From Arcuatula senhousia (Eukaryota > Mollusca > Bivalvia > Mytilida > Mytilidae), in assembly GCA_963971305.1 (NCBI GenBank), contig OZ020306.1, forward strand, positions 68,483,022 through 68,547,021: a stretch of DNA of 64,000 bases, written 5' to 3'. Shown here piece by piece: positions 1 to 13,539 of the stretch. Under the pieces are notes generated by a model. The model saw only the letters and a program-made list of their open reading frames with translations. It had not been told where the DNA came from and did no database searches. Each line of letters begins with the position of its first letter. Position 1 is the stretch's first letter. Both the position numbers and the translations under genes were made by a program.

Positions 1-774
1 TTTTTGCAATCGCAACATTAATTTTCCTTAAAAATGTTTTGTGACATGAAGGCTATGGGTATATCGAGACAAGTTTAGTATAACTATATATATATAAGGG
101 GTGGGACAATGACCTATTATTTGTTCTTGACCTTGACCTACATGTAGATAGAACCAAGCGACAGAAAACGGTGAAGGTCCTAAAAATGCAAAATTTTCAA
201 ACACCTGGAACTTAAAAAAAAATGTTTCAATATTTTCATATTGGGTTCGTGATAGCATGCTACTGTGAGTTGAAAAACTTGCACTCGCTGCCTTTGTGAG
301 AATGACCCCTTTTTGACAGGTATCTCCTACTCTTTGCACGTGTTCGTAAGTTTCATGAATTCTTCTCAGAAATCGCACATCGGTTAAGCCAGATTTAAGT
401 AATTTGATGATATTTGATACTATTTACTTTTCAGACCCCTGTAGATACTCAATTTATGAAATTGAGGAAATGTCCAATCTTTATCTTAATTTGAAGCTAA
501 TTACTTCTGTATTTGATTGAAGGAGAACAGTTTTCCAAAATATCCTACCAACACGAATCGTGTAAAGTTGCAAGCTCATGCCTGTGTATTCAACAAACTC
601 CACATCTTTATCCACTTATACTATAGGCTTCAAGTATCTACTTCCATTTCAAACGTTTTGAAATTTAAAAGTAAAATTATAAAATATGCTTTTCTGTCCA
701 TCAATTTTGTCCTTTTTATACCTAGGAGGTTTCGGTGAAGGAACATTTTGACTTTTTAAAACGTGCGTAATTCT
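1..774. other. AT-rich intergenic DNA, no supported feature
   Basis: No splice-flanked or family-recognisable coding sequence on either strand. The short open frames here have no recognisable composition and are treated as noise. Confidence 0.5.
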
Positions 775-1545
775 ATTTCCTAGCCTGTCCACATACATTA
801 TTTGTCCATTTCCTCATAATCCACCAGTCTGTCTGCTCACCCGTCAACATACCATATCTGCCCACCTCTCCTTATAATCCGTCTGCCTGTCTGCACATCC
901 GTCAACATACTTCATGTGTTCATCTCCTCCTTATAATACGTCAGACTCTCTGCTTATCCGTCCGCATACCATATATGTTCGTCTATCTTTATAATCCGCC
1001 AGGCTTGTCTGTTTACCCGTCAGCATACCATATCTGCCCACCTCTCCTTATAATCCGCCAGCCTTGTCTGTTTACCCGTCAGCATACCATATCTGCCCAC
1101 CTCTCCTTATAATCCGCCAGCCTTGTCTGTTTACCCGTCAGCATACCATATCTGCCCACCTCTCCTTATAATCCGCCAGCCTTGTCAGTTTACCCGTCAG
1201 CATACCATATCTGCTCACCTCTCCTTATAATCCGCCAGCCTTGTCAGTTTACCCGTCAGCATACCATATCTGCCCACCTCTCCTTATAATCCGCCAGCCT
1301 TGTCTGTTTACCCGTCAGCATACCATATCTGCTCACCTCTCCTTATAATCCGTCAGCCTTTCTGCTCATCCGTAGGCACACATCATCTGTCCAACTCTCC
1401 ATATAATCCGTCAGTCTGTCTGCTGACGTCTACATACATCATCTGTCGAACTCCTTTTTAAAATCCGTCATTCGTGTGCTCATACGTCTATATAATTTAT
1501 CTGTCCACCTCTCCAAATCCGTCAGTCTGTCTACTCATCTTACAA
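775..1545. repeat. 59-bp minisatellite
   Basis: A pyrimidine-rich tandem array. The core copies at about 1021-1375 repeat exactly every 59 bases (the CAGCATACC motif starts at 1021, 1080, 1139, 1198, 1257 and 1316). Units contain CCTCTCCTTATAATCCG and ACCCGTCAGCATACCATA. Copies decay towards both edges, as expected if recent unequal exchange homogenised the centre. About 13 copies in total. No coding role seen. Confidence 0.9.
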
Positions 1546-2589
1546 CAACATACTCCTTCTGTGCACCTTATGAAAATGGATGACATTTTTTTTATGAAAA
1601 CATACGTGAATTTTTTTTATTGCTCTTTATATTATTCAGTGAATCTATAGTGATAATGGAGTTAACTGCTTATTGCAAATACTAAATGTTGTTCTGTGAG
1701 AAAGTCTGTTTCGTGTTTTTTTTCTTTGCATTTTTTCGGTGTACTACTTTTCTATTTAGGTAATCTGAATCATTTATTTATATATAGTTTTTTAAAGAGC
1801 AATAAAAGTTCAGTGCGCTTAACAGTTTTGTTACTTTTTTATACCCCAGCCACGCGTAAATGACTGGTTTACGTTCATTTTATAGCTCTTATCTTGTTTA
1901 GAAGTATATAACTCTGTCAGCAGTAATAAAAGATTCAGTTGTGTTTTATAGGCAGATTTAATACGATATATTGTTTTCAGAATAAACTTCTAAGTTTACC
2001 TTTCATGTAAGATTTATCGTTCGAAATCATCAACACACCGTCGCCTCTCGTCCAATCAAAATAAACCTTACAATACACCAACACAGCTTCCGAATGGAAC
2101 AAAACAGATGCGTGTCGCAAGTTTGTTATTTCTAAATCTTAAAATTTCGTTAACCTAGGTAATTTAAGCGAAATGACAAAACATATGTTTTCTTACACAC
2201 TTTTTGTTTACTTGAAAAACAAACTAACACTCAAGTATAATGTTCACGACGAGAGATGCACGACTTTTAGATGAAAAACACTGTTCGATTCCAATTAATC
2301 ACCAGTCGACTTAATCAAAGAGCGGAAAGAAAACCGACAGGGTCTCCGCGGAAGACGAAGCGATACGTTCTTAGATCATACAATTAAAATTGGCAAATAT
2401 CTCTCAGATCTTACCACTAGTTTACTTAATTGTTTTGATTTCTTTTAATGATTAAAGCTTCTGGACTCCTCATTGGAACTATGCAGTGTTAAATGAACAT
2501 TGAGTACAATAAGTTTACGACACATCCAATATCCCTATAAAGTGATAGCTATTTTGCAATGCCGTATACATGTATATCGTAAAGTGCAA
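1546..2589. other. AT-rich intergenic DNA, nothing recognised
   Basis: No open frame, repeat structure or RNA gene that I can support. Several poly-T runs. Confidence 0.4.
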
Positions 2590-2593
2590 CTAA

Positions 2594-3132
2594 ATAAGTA
2601 TTGGTAATTTGGTACCCCTGATTGGTACTCTGGTCGATACTTATAATACTTTAGTTTGTTCTGCGTTTCTGATGAGAGAGACTTTGTCTAGAATTGTTGA
2701 TCTACAACTTTTGTTGAAACCGTTGAATGCTTTAATTCCGTCCGACAACTATACTTTAGCAAATCAAAGACGACACATTAAAAGCGAAGTTTCTATAAAT
2801 GGTTTAAGCTATAGTTTTACACAATTAGCTCAATGGGCTCCATGACTGTGTTCCTTTTACTTTTGAAAAATATCACAATAACTGGCTCATTGATTTAGCT
2901 AGATTTGAAGATTCGAATCTAACCACAATTTCTAATTTCTTACTAATTGCGTGTAATTGTTTGGCACCTGTGTATTCGGTCTTTTAGCCGGAAGCGCCTA
3001 AACTGTTATGAAATAATTTGTCAACATTACCAGATAGCCACGTTTTCGAATCTTGGTAATTTGTTATGTATTAATTTGACAATAGATGAAATCTCTCGCT
3101 TATCAGATCCATTTCAAATAATTAGAATTTAA
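2594..3132 (+). pseudogene. Decayed coding-like stretch, unknown protein
   Basis: Three successive + strand frames read like ordinary protein, each broken by a frameshift or stop. The first runs at 2609-2845 (contains LSRIVDLQLLLKPLNALIPS). The second starts near 2840 (HDCVPFTFEKYHNNW, LIDLARFEDSN) and stops near 2988. The third runs at about 2980-3132 (NCYEIICQHYQIATFSNLG). Amino-acid composition is balanced rather than low-complexity, unlike other short frames in this window. I do not recognise a family; an old transposable-element or retrogene fragment is possible. No splice sites were found that would join the segments in frame. Confidence 0.25.
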
Positions 3133-4974
3133 GAATCTTTATCAAACACCTATTGAAATTTTATCATAGTGAAATCGAGATGTTCACGCATGAACAAAGA
3201 CCTTGAACAACTTCGAGTCTCAAGGCGGAGTAACCAGTGTGTCATTCCCCGCGGAAAAATAGTCCCTATTGTTATGCTATCGTTAACCATCATTGGACGT
3301 TACAAGGACAATCCGAATTTGGCATGGTCATTCTAAAGGTACAATGGGAACGTATTATCCTCGTGGTCTAGGCCATTTTAGGCTGTCAATGTCACTCAAG
3401 TTGGACACAGTCCACGAACATTATTTTCTGTCAAAAACCAGATAATACATAACGTGGGCATTTGAAATTTTAATGAATTTTCTTGTTTACTTTCTTCAAA
3501 TATCATTTTCTCATTCCATTTTTAAAATTGTTAGATAGATTGCCCATTAAGATAGACCCCACACAATCGGAAGTTTTAAGGGATTGCTTGCATATTAAAT
3601 CGTGGTCAGTTTGTGTAGGAAAAAAAAAGAAAAATCATCTTGAGATGTGGTCAGTCCATCAATAGAAATTTGTTCCTCTGTAAAAATAACTTGAGAATTA
3701 GTCAAATTATTGTAAAACAAAAAAATACTTAAATTTATACAGTTTATTTATTAAATTTATAACCATTAACGAATCATTATCTTCTTTGCAATTGTTAGTC
3801 TTACAAAATCTAATTTTTCGAAACAGATTCTTACATCATTATTTGTTCAATATACGGTATTTCTATGCATACAATCATTATATATGGTCAAGTTTTAAAA
3901 GGACTAAGGGTTCTCACCGGGCTCTGAGTTTAAAGCAAAAGTATCAGCACTAGATTTGCAGTATGTTTTCAGTTTTTGTTTTAGTAGACTTGTAAATGTC
4001 AGTAATTTTTTTTTCTCGCGATTTTCAGTAACGGAGCAACTATTTTATTTTTAATGGGAGGGTATGCAATGGAATTTGACATAAAAAGGCAGGCTGTCAA
4101 AACTTTGGGAAATTAAAAGACAGAACAGGGCTTTGGAAATATCCGAAAATGAAAAGGTAGGATTGAAGAATTTTCATAGCCCCCCCCCAAAAAAAAAAAC
4201 CCAAAAAAAAAACCAAAAAAACCCAAACAAATCATATGTCTTAATCAGTATGTAAGCATCTTGAATATAAAGTAACTAATCGGACTGTCTTTTTTAAATT
4301 GTGAGCAGAAAGTTGATAGGCAAAGATCATCATAAAGTTCATTGTATGTGGCTATTTTGTGCCAAGAGCCCAAACTAATTGTCTCTGGCATGACTGGTAT
4401 GCTAGAAATTAACTAGTTTAAGTTAGCAACAATTAAATCCCATTACATTTCGTAATCAGTCTTACATACAATTTTCAATGTCCAGTTCTCTGGAATTCGG
4501 AAAAGGGCGGGATCGATGCTGCAATATTGGTTTTAGCACAATACCGGAAATACCCATAACACTCCAAGGTGAAGTGTCGATTAGAGTTAGTTCGATTGTT
4601 CATTCAAAGTTCTTTACAGATGTCTCACGTCCTCTTTAAAGATGTAGAAAATGTATATAAATTCTATCAATATAGACACTTCAGACGTCAAATGATAGAA
4701 CGCACCTGATTTGTATATTGGTGGTCTTAAAAAGGCGCACAATCTTCCAATCTTTTTTGTATATCAATGTTTTTTCCTCTTAGAAAAAAAAATCATATCA
4801 ATTTCTATGCCACTTTAAAATTTTAATCTTTGCTTAAAACTCATTAGGTACATTGCAAATTATATTCAATTTTTTAAACAGATCTCGAAGGGTTACTGGT
4901 TTTTTTTTTTTACGAAGACTTAAAAAATAAATAAAAATGCTTGAACTCCATTTTTAGTTAAGGCAGATGATTCG
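3133..4974. other. Intergenic DNA without a supported gene
   Basis: AT-rich. A more complex block at about 3180-3460 has no long open frame. C/A homopolymer runs lie at about 4181-4230. Confidence 0.4.
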
Positions 4975-5170
4975 CCATAATAGAAAATAATGAGATATGG
5001 AATAAGTGTACGCGACACAGCTCACATATATAACAATCGGCACAATGGACAACCGCCATCAGCCTTCAACGAGACCAGTAGGCGCTGCTTGCGGTTCTGC
5101 ATTTGGCCAATGGTCTAAATGAAATGCATATGATTCAAATCAAGTCCTGAAATAGTCGCAGATAGACCCC
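4975..5170. repeat. Dispersed repeat, copy A
   Basis: Shares ordered blocks with 27286-27480, in the same orientation: AAGTGTACGCGACAC, GCCATCAGCCTTCAA, a GACCAGT..CGCTGCT block, ATTGGCC/TTGGCCAAT and TGATTCAA. The two copies diverge by substitutions and small indels, as an old interspersed element would. Class not identified. Confidence 0.6.
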
Positions 5171-7664
5171 CTTCTTAAACAAAGATAAGAAAAAAATCAA
5201 ACAACAGCTTTCATAAAACTATAGAAGGTCATCATTTTTCGTTTCTCTGTTAAAAAGAATATATATTTATTTTGAAATTCAATAGTACTATCTTTCAAGG
5301 ATATACTTCTTTCACGTAACGACGCGTAACAACAAAATAATTTTCACAGAGCCAGTATCCCAAAAATGTTAATGATAGTTTTTGTGTTTGTGATTCTCTT
5401 GTCAACGAACGTCCGGAATTGTTTTTTCAAGCTAGATCGTTTATGCCAGATCTAAAGAGCCATTGAAGAAAGACATGATGTTTTTATAATGATGGAGGAA
5501 AACTGGATTGATGTTTCAATAAACAATGCTTATAGGCTTGAGAATCTTTTGTTGTTTTCTTAGTACAATTGCAACAATATGTGTAGCTAGAAAATTACGC
5601 AAGACTCTCGTGAATTTGTCAACACAAAGATGGAGATTGTATATGTTCGAAGCTAAGGAAACATACAAATAAATACTTATTTTGTAATAAAATAAACACC
5701 TCTAAAATAGAATACAAATATACGGACTATTTATGATCAACAAATTCAAACTTGAGTCAATATTTTTGGACGATGGTAATTAATTAAAGAATGGGTATAT
5801 AGGCAAAGAAATTTCCAGAACTTATGAATTAAATTCTGGTGTTTCTAAAGTAAGAGTGGATGAAATTCTAACTTGAAAAGGCAATAGATTTTTCTTTTTT
5901 ATTTAGGAGATTTTATTCAGATAATATTAACACATATAGGTAAGATTTTTGTTTCTGGCTTATTTCCGCGCACGGCAGAACAATTTAACTATAATCTTGT
6001 TTTGTTTCTTATCTGAAGCCTTGTATGATGTAAAAACATATCAGCATTACGACTGAATACATATTAAAAGTTATATTTTGTGACAATTTAGCGAAAAGAA
6101 TTTGGAGTGAATCCTTCGTCAATTTCAATTTTTCTGATATGGCCAAGCCTCGTTTTATCTTTTCTTCTTAGATATTTGAAACTCGGATATTGGTAGTTTT
6201 GTTGTTACCTTTCATGCAAACTGAGAAGAACGCATGATTTTTAGGTAAAATTGCCTCTCCTTAAATACAAATTCTGCAAACAGGTTTTTTTTTTATGCAA
6301 AATAGTTAAAATGTCTTCACAGAAGAAAATGTATGTTTTGTGAACTGTTAAAACTGTATATATTAAATTCAAATGCACAAATGTCGTAATTTAAACAGAA
6401 GATTTATCGAAGATAATGTTGTTGCATCTTTTTACTTATTTTCCAGACCACGACCAAACTTTGTAGTTAGTTTTTTTCTAGGTTCGATCTCACATGACTA
6501 TAGATGAATTCTAGTAATGTCTTGTTGATTGGCAGTGCATATTCATTTCATTAGCTTTACAAGAATAATTTCCTTCTGATTTGTATATTGATGTAAGCGA
6601 CCTTTCCACAATTAGATTTATTTAATTTCACCTTACCATCGAGTGCCAATTGAATTCATATGCGTAAGACCAGAACAAAAACATTTGGGTATTGATATAA
6701 ACCAGGCAACTGTCCCGGATTAGTTCCAAAATTCGCTTATTTTCTTTTTCTTTACACATCTATCATAAAATAATCCTTATGTATATATTCTTTCTTGTTT
6801 ATTTTATTTCTTATTTATATTTATTGGTTTCCAGAAAATAGAAACTTTTGCAGTTGGGTCTGTCTGTTTTCTTGGCATATTGATGGTGTATATGCCGCGA
6901 GGTTAGACAAAGCAGTATGAAAATATCGAGAAACTTGAAAAAATATAGACATAAAACAATATAGCAAAAGTTATATGTATTGTGAAAATTTAAGGCTGGC
7001 TGTTTTCCTTATTTACATGTCTGTTTTTGATTGCCGTGATACAGTAACAAAAGCAAATGACGACCAAAAAAAAAAAATGAATTCGGTTGACAAATCATAT
7101 CTATGGCACCCTACAAAAATAAAACTAGTAGTCTATAGAAGCCACGAGTGCTATGAGAGACTTTAGATGGTGTCTTTATCATGGTATTATTAATTCTGAA
7201 GAATTAATATGGTGGAGTTGAGCTGTAAAAAAATGAATATTGCTTTTTTGTTTCCCTATTTGATTGGCTTGTTCCCCCGGTTTCAATCCTGAAATATTAT
7301 TTGCTCTTTGGTCTTTATTTCTAGAACAAATATGTTTATTTTTGGCATCCGTACAATTTGATTTTAGTCCATTAAAATAAATAGTTGTAATTCTTAAAGT
7401 GATGCATTTAAAAGTGGTGTGGGTGCATTTCAATTGAGCCAAAAATTGAAAATGACCTATCACTGTTTTCATTTGAGCGAATAAAAAATATATTCTAGAT
7501 TAGTTCAAAGCCATATCCTTCAAGAACTGTTGCAAATGAGCGACAACTCACTTAAACGTCCGTTTAACACAGTGCTTTTTTAAGGACTACACTAACAGTT
7601 TTTATGACCGAAACGTCTAATAAATGTTTTTTTTATACACAATTGGATTTGAATATTTAATATC
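5171..7664. other. AT-rich intergenic DNA, nothing recognised
   Basis: Short open frames at 6975-7166 (+) and 7179-7472 (-) have no recognisable domains or convincing splice context. Confidence 0.4.
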
Positions 7665-9605
7665 TCTGGGGCCAGGTTTTCGAAGGTATCTTACGACTAC
7701 GACGTGTCGAAAGATGGTCTTACGGTAGGTCGCAGTCTTAAACTGTGTTTTCGAAAGGATCGTAAATTGCGATGCATCGCAAAATTTGTCAAAATCTTAC
7801 GACTCCTACAGAGGTGTTGTAAGATGGTCGCACTGAGTTATGATGATCACAAGTATAATTATACATTGGAAATGCAACGATCTAAAATAACTGCTGTTAA
7901 CTTGTTTAAATTTTCAAAGACTACAGGTGAAGTTTTTAAAACATATACTCTTCAAAAAAAGTTACGCATAGATAGAAAATTCCCCGTAGGTTTAATGCAA
8001 ATCGAAACAATTTCAAAACATTATTGCCGAGCTGTTCTACAACCGATTTTCATGAAATAAAATCCAGTAAAAAGAAAACAAAATAGAGATTGTTTGTTTA
8101 ATTTTGAGTAAAATCGTAACATTGCTGCTTTTTAAGATATTGCAAGTGGAACTCAAGTGTACATTTTACGATTCAATTTCCCGTTTAAATCAATGCAAAA
8201 TGTTCCGTGAAAAACATTAGTCGTGTTCTACTCCCAATATCTTAAAAACCATTGATGTTATACCCCCTTCACATATACGATATTCTCTATACGAATTTTA
8301 TTTTCGAAGTGTTTACGAGCATGTTACGGTGCCTTTACGACGTCTTTACGAGTGAAATGCGATATTGGAAATGATATCGTAACTAACTCGCAAACCACTC
8401 GTAAAAGAATTCATTTGCGAGGTCTTCCCGAGTATGTTACGAGTAAAGGCGAGTCATTTACGATCTCTACGAGTTCTTTACGAGTTATTTGCGATGTGTT
8501 TACGAGTTAAATTATGACATTGTTGTTTTTTCAACTCGTAAAGGTCTTACGAGGATTTTTGACATGTCAAAAATCCTCGTAAAACTTTCACGAGTTCTTA
8601 CGATTGTACACGAGCTAGAAAGACCTGTTTACGAGTATCAAAGAGTGATTTACGAGTCTTTGCGATCGATTAAGAGTTGAAAACTCGTAAGAACTCGTAA
8701 TGAAATCTCGTATATGTGAAGGGGGTATTAGGATTTTGGTCTAAATTTATCAAACGATCTTCATTTTGTTTTCTTTTTACTGGATTTTATTTCGTGAAAA
8801 TCGGTTGAAGAACAGCTCGGCAATAATGTAAAATTCAATAGGAAATATTATTAAGGACATTTAACTTGAAGAGGGCATGATTTTTTCTAATAAATATTTA
8901 AATTTGAGAAAAAAAAAGATGGTCCAATTAAAGGAGCATTTCAAACTGAACAGAACTGACAATGCGAGCTCAGGTCGTAAAGAGAATGAACTCATGCCCC
9001 TGATGAGAAACAGTTCTTGACTATTTCAAAACACCAGTCGCGCAGATTTTTATAATGAAAAAATATTTGAAAGCAAAATAAATGAAAACACCTTTAATTA
9101 CGTAACTACTTTTTTTGCGCATAGAAAAAAACATTTTGGCCAAAAACATCCAAATTAAATGGTCGATCCCTTCTTAAATAGATTGTCATGGTCAATGATT
9201 TTCAACCTATGCAATATATTTGCACATACCCAATTATGTTCTTCAAAAGTATATACCCAGTGTCATCTAGAATAAAAAAATTCTAATGGTTTATAAGGCA
9301 CAATTCACAAGTTCACAATATAAAGTGCTAACTATTCTATTTTATATATTTATTTATCATTTAATATTAGATTTTACCATTATGATTGTACATTTACATT
9401 AGTATCAAAAACGGTTATATACTATATTTAACATGTTTCAGGGACTTGTGATGGTCATAACATGATCACACTAATGATTGTGTTGCGACGGCTTTGTTTT
9501 ACATGATACAATGAGTCGTATGACCATCATAACATGGTTGTAACTTATAATATGCGATATGTCTTACGTCCAACTTTGCGATACTTTCGAAAACATAGCC
9601 CCTGG
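7665..9605. mobile_element. Long foldback/MITE-like element, outer
   Basis: The left end (GGGGCCAGGTTTTCGAAGG, 7667 on) and the reverse complement of the right end (GGGGCTATGTTTTCGAAAG, ending near 9605) form imperfect terminal inverted repeats. Inside, 8022-8086 is a near-perfect inverted copy of 8763-8828 (shared core CCAGTAAAAAGAAAACAAAA), and 8110-8140 is inverted relative to 8228-8260. The 7704-8060 + strand open frame lies within this structure and is probably not a gene. No transposase is visible, so the element is non-autonomous. Confidence 0.7.
8261..8727. mobile_element. MITE with ~21-bp inverted ends, nested insertion
   Basis: Ends TACCCCCTTCACATATACGA and its complement TCGTATATGTGAAGGGGGTA are near perfect, with TTA on both outer sides, consistent with insertion at a TA dinucleotide (Tc1/mariner-like; inference). 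The interior is dense in alternating ACTCGTAA / TTACGAG words, so much of it can fold on itself. It interrupts the centre of the larger foldback at 7665-9605. The 8489-8680 open frame is a by-product of the ACGAG repeats. Confidence 0.75.
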
Positions 9606-12600
9606 ATCATGTTGATTTTTAAGAATCAATTATTTTAGAACTTTGTAACATCGATCCTGTATGTATATAACTGAGTTCAAAATTTACAAATATCAAAATT
9701 AATTAAAACAAATAAAATACTCAGTAAAATACTTATGATTATAGAAAATTAATTGAAAATGAAAATAAAAACGTATTTTCAAAGTTTTTGATAAAATATT
9801 TCTTTATCTTTTCATCGGGTCCATTTTCCCTAAAATTGTACATAAATTAATGCTTGTGTCAATTGAAATATTCTTACTGTTAAATTAGTAGCAAAATGTG
9901 AGAAAAAAGTAAAAAAGACCACAGGAAAAAATAAAATACTATTTTCCGTTCCTGTAAAACAAATCTTTACCATAAGAATTAAAAAAATTACACTAATTTT
10001 CTGCGCGAGTTTAAAGTGGCAAAAATTAAACTGTAGAATGGAATTGAGAGAGAAAAAAATGAAGATTTTTAGAAATTTAGAAATTAAAAAAAATGAATTA
10101 GAACTAAATATTTAATAACAAGTAATAAAAAAATGAAAGTCATTATCTATATCTTTATATTTTCTATAGCCTTGTATAGAAAAGAAAATAAGAAATGAAA
10201 AGAAATTAATTACGAGAATTCTCCTTTGGAAAGAAATTGTATCTTTACCGAGCATATCATCGTCCGTCCCAAGACAATTCCTAACAAATCAATTACCCAA
10301 ATCTGATTGAAACCTCCCCGTCTAATCAAAGAGAAATTTATGTTTATTTTCATACAATTTCATACGAAAAGACCGATGAAACTTTAATCGCCATTTTGTT
10401 TATTATCACATCCCGCGTTTTCTAGTATGCCGACCCGCAATAAGACACTTTGATACTTTCCCCAAGGGACCGTCTTCGTGTTTATTTTGCTAAATCTTTC
10501 ACGACCGTTTGTAAATGGTTTGTGAGGTGTAGATTGCGAACACAAACATCTCTTTATTTTTCTTTTTGGTTGTAAAATATAAATTTTGTTTTTGTTTTGT
10601 AATAGAATCGTGCTTAGTGAACATTTAAAGGTGTATTGGTTAGAACAAGAATTAAAAGTCTTTACTAATTTTATTTTGCCAGATGATGCTACTAGTCTTT
10701 GTCCATGGTAGTGAAATAAGTAATTTATTTTGTTTCATTTTCGAGGATAAAAAGTGGTTTTAAATCTCAGAAATTAAAATTCATTTTGGTGTTTTTGTAT
10801 AATTTGAAAATTCTTTTATTGTTATTTTAGAACAATAGGCACTGGAAATACTGCCTCTTCAAAAACTTTGGTACATTGCATGTCTTCTTGGTGATTTTGC
10901 TAGATTTGCATATTCACTACTTGTCAGCAAGATTTGAATTGAGAAAATCTTTGTTTGTTCATTCGTTTTTGCAGGACAAGGTGAAATTGATTTTTTGGAA
11001 GATTTAAAAAAAATTCTTTCATATATATCCGCAATGAAGAGTAACCTCACAAACATGACAAAGCAGATGCAATAATTAAATTGAACAAATACTCAGAAAT
11101 TGGACGCAAAAGTAGTTGGCATCGTCTATAATATTAATTTTTTACTGCATCCCCTTTTCTCTGGTGATGTCTTTTGACCTCTATATTTCATTATACAGGA
11201 CTATAAAGCTGGTAAAATTTCAAAAGGCCGCAATTATTATATCTTGATGATTGTGGATGGTCATTCACATCATTTATATATGAGCAGGATAGACATTTTG
11301 ACACTAACACTTGATAGCGAGGCAGCTGCGGGCTTGTTTACTTCTAAGATGTAAACAAATACAACGATACCTACCGAGAACCACTTAATGGTCACACCTA
11401 CACCATCGGAACCCCTCGGGAGATTAGTGCGAATAATGATGGAATGTCAAACAATTGTTCTCAATCATGCCAAAAAATTGACCACTGTACTGCGGTACCC
11501 AGGTGCAGTACACGTTTGATGTAAAATAAATGTAGACTTGCATAGAGGTGTACCTTTTTTCTTTTATAATATACCCATTAATACATGTGCAATAACACGA
11601 AATTTTGCCCAATATAAAGATATCTAAAAAAAAATACGAAGAAAAACAGGAACGATGGATAAATGTGTAAAACCTTTCTTCATATTCTTGAAAAAGATAG
11701 ATTAACAAAGGCGGATCTAGGACCGACATACCGGGCGCCCCCCCCTATTTGACAAAAAAAAATGGTTAGGAATTGTATGAAACAAGAGGTCCCAGAAGGT
11801 TTCTTTTATAATTGCGCACCCACCCCCCCCCCCCCCCCCCCCCCGGTTTGAAAATTTCTGGATCCACCACAGAGATCCATTATCTTTTTTTCCATATTAG
11901 TCTATTTTAATAAATGATCATGAATATTAAGTAGTAAAAGAGATGAATTGTTGTTTGGGAATTGCCTTTTTGTAGTATAAGTATTTTTAATTTACCCCTT
12001 TTTTAAAATGAACATATTATATACCTTTTTAATTAAGTTAATGAAGATGCTGAATTGCCAAAAAGAAAAAAAAATGCAGTTTCAAACCATATAAATGAAA
12101 ATAAATTGCTTCCATGCACGATATTTGCAGATACTAGCTGTTAAAACGATCATACTAAACCGTTTATTTTCTAAAGATTTAATTTGTTTTTTCTTTCTGT
12201 ATCCTACATAAAACTTATGTAAATGCACCAAAACATTACATGCATGATTAATCCTTTATATAAATTTAGTTTACATGACCACTTTCAAAGATTACATGAA
12301 AAGATATATCAAGTACAGCCTTCTGATATTCGCAGCGGGCAAAAGAGCGAAAACAGAATTTTAATACTCGAACTCCGAATGGAACTGCTATTCGTAACCC
12401 CTTTTGCGCTCGTGCAAATCACGGACCGGCGAGAAGAAAACATATTCAAAGTTTGTGTAAACGGTTAAATTCATAAATGAACGCGAACATATGTTTTGTA
12501 TATCGAAAATATTGTTTTGACTTGCAGAAAAGAAAATGTTTTCCCAGCTTTTTTTATTATATGAACATATGAAACAGGGGTCTTCGTTTCAACAGCAATT

Positions 12601-13539
12601 TCGGCTTATAAAAACAGTAAAATGACAAAATTATTACGAAGCTATGTTCAGTGAACCTTACGCTCTGTATACTTCTCCATTTTTGCACATGGTTGGGAAT
12701 CTTTATACAGTACGGAAAACGCATCTGTAAAAACCCCGTTCAAAGGAGTTATTCAACCATTTCTTTTCTTCCATAAACTTGAAAGACAAAAAAGCGAAAC
12801 AAAATCGGTATAACACGTTTTGTCGAAAAAAGCAGAAATTGGTATGATAAAGAAATTAAGATCCTTTCAACAAGTCCTGATTGATGTTTGCTTTATTTGT
12901 CAATTTTTTACAATGAAGAAATAACATTTTTATTACAATTCAAAACAATATAATAACGACGATGAACTACTGTTGAAAATTTGTAAACTTGGCTAGAATC
13001 AGCGATTAAGTTCAATTATATATTTTAAATATGGGGAAATGCTTTTTTCTGTTTTAAAATCCTTTGTTATTTTATTTTTTTCTTCTGCCTCTCTTTTTGT
13101 ATGAATTGTATTGAGGATGATCGAGTTTCCGATTTTATTCTGAATTGCAGTAAATATATGATATTCGTAAGATGTATATAAAACCGTATTATTGGAAAAA
13201 ACTTCTGCGTCAAAGAACTTAATAACCTCAGGGTAATTTTTGTATTGTGCTTAAAAAATGAGAAATGTTAAATTGTTATGCCCCGCTATTGTATCATGGC
13301 CTATAAGCTGTATTGCTTTTGGTAATAAAGTATTATTATTATTTTACTACTAATAATTGCTAGCATTTTTAAATTTTTATATTATTAATAAACATGTAAC
13401 AATAAATGGATTCCTTAACCCCCCCCCCCCAAAAAAAAAAACCAAAAAAAAAAAACCGACAAAGTTTTGCCCAGTTGTGGAATTAGTGATTAAAAATAGA
13501 AAAATGAAAATAAATTTAGGTTCTCTATTTTACAGTAGT
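9606..13539. other. Intergenic DNA upstream of FoxC
   Basis: No gene supported. Two blocks are less AT-biased than their surroundings: about 10250-10530 (contains TTGTTTATTATC, a forkhead-type site, and GTCCCAAGACAATTCC) and about 12330-12470. They could be conserved non-coding DNA, but that cannot be judged from one genome. A GGCGGATC-ended element at 11708-11872 is listed separately. Confidence 0.35.
11708..11872. mobile_element. MITE with GGCGGATC..GATCCACC ends (copy 1)
   Basis: Starts AAAGGCGGATCTAGG and ends TTTCTGGATCCACCACAGA, so the ends are inverted repeats of the family seen four more times here (26604, 33226, 34723, 59976). The middle has a long poly-C run, the usual C/G-run core of this family. 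Probably a hAT-like non-autonomous element (inference). Confidence 0.6.

Noticed and set aside
6479..6500. GGTTCGATC resembling a tRNA B box
   Set aside because: No matching A box, anticodon stem or acceptor stem at the right distances.
7704..8060. 118-codon + strand frame as a transposase
   Set aside because: No DDE or other motif. It lies in an arm of a foldback, and the inverted copy at 8763-8828 shows it is structural repeat.
8489..8680. Coding frame of 63 codons
   Set aside because: Falls inside the ACGAG/ACTCGTAA-rich MITE and reflects its internal repeats.
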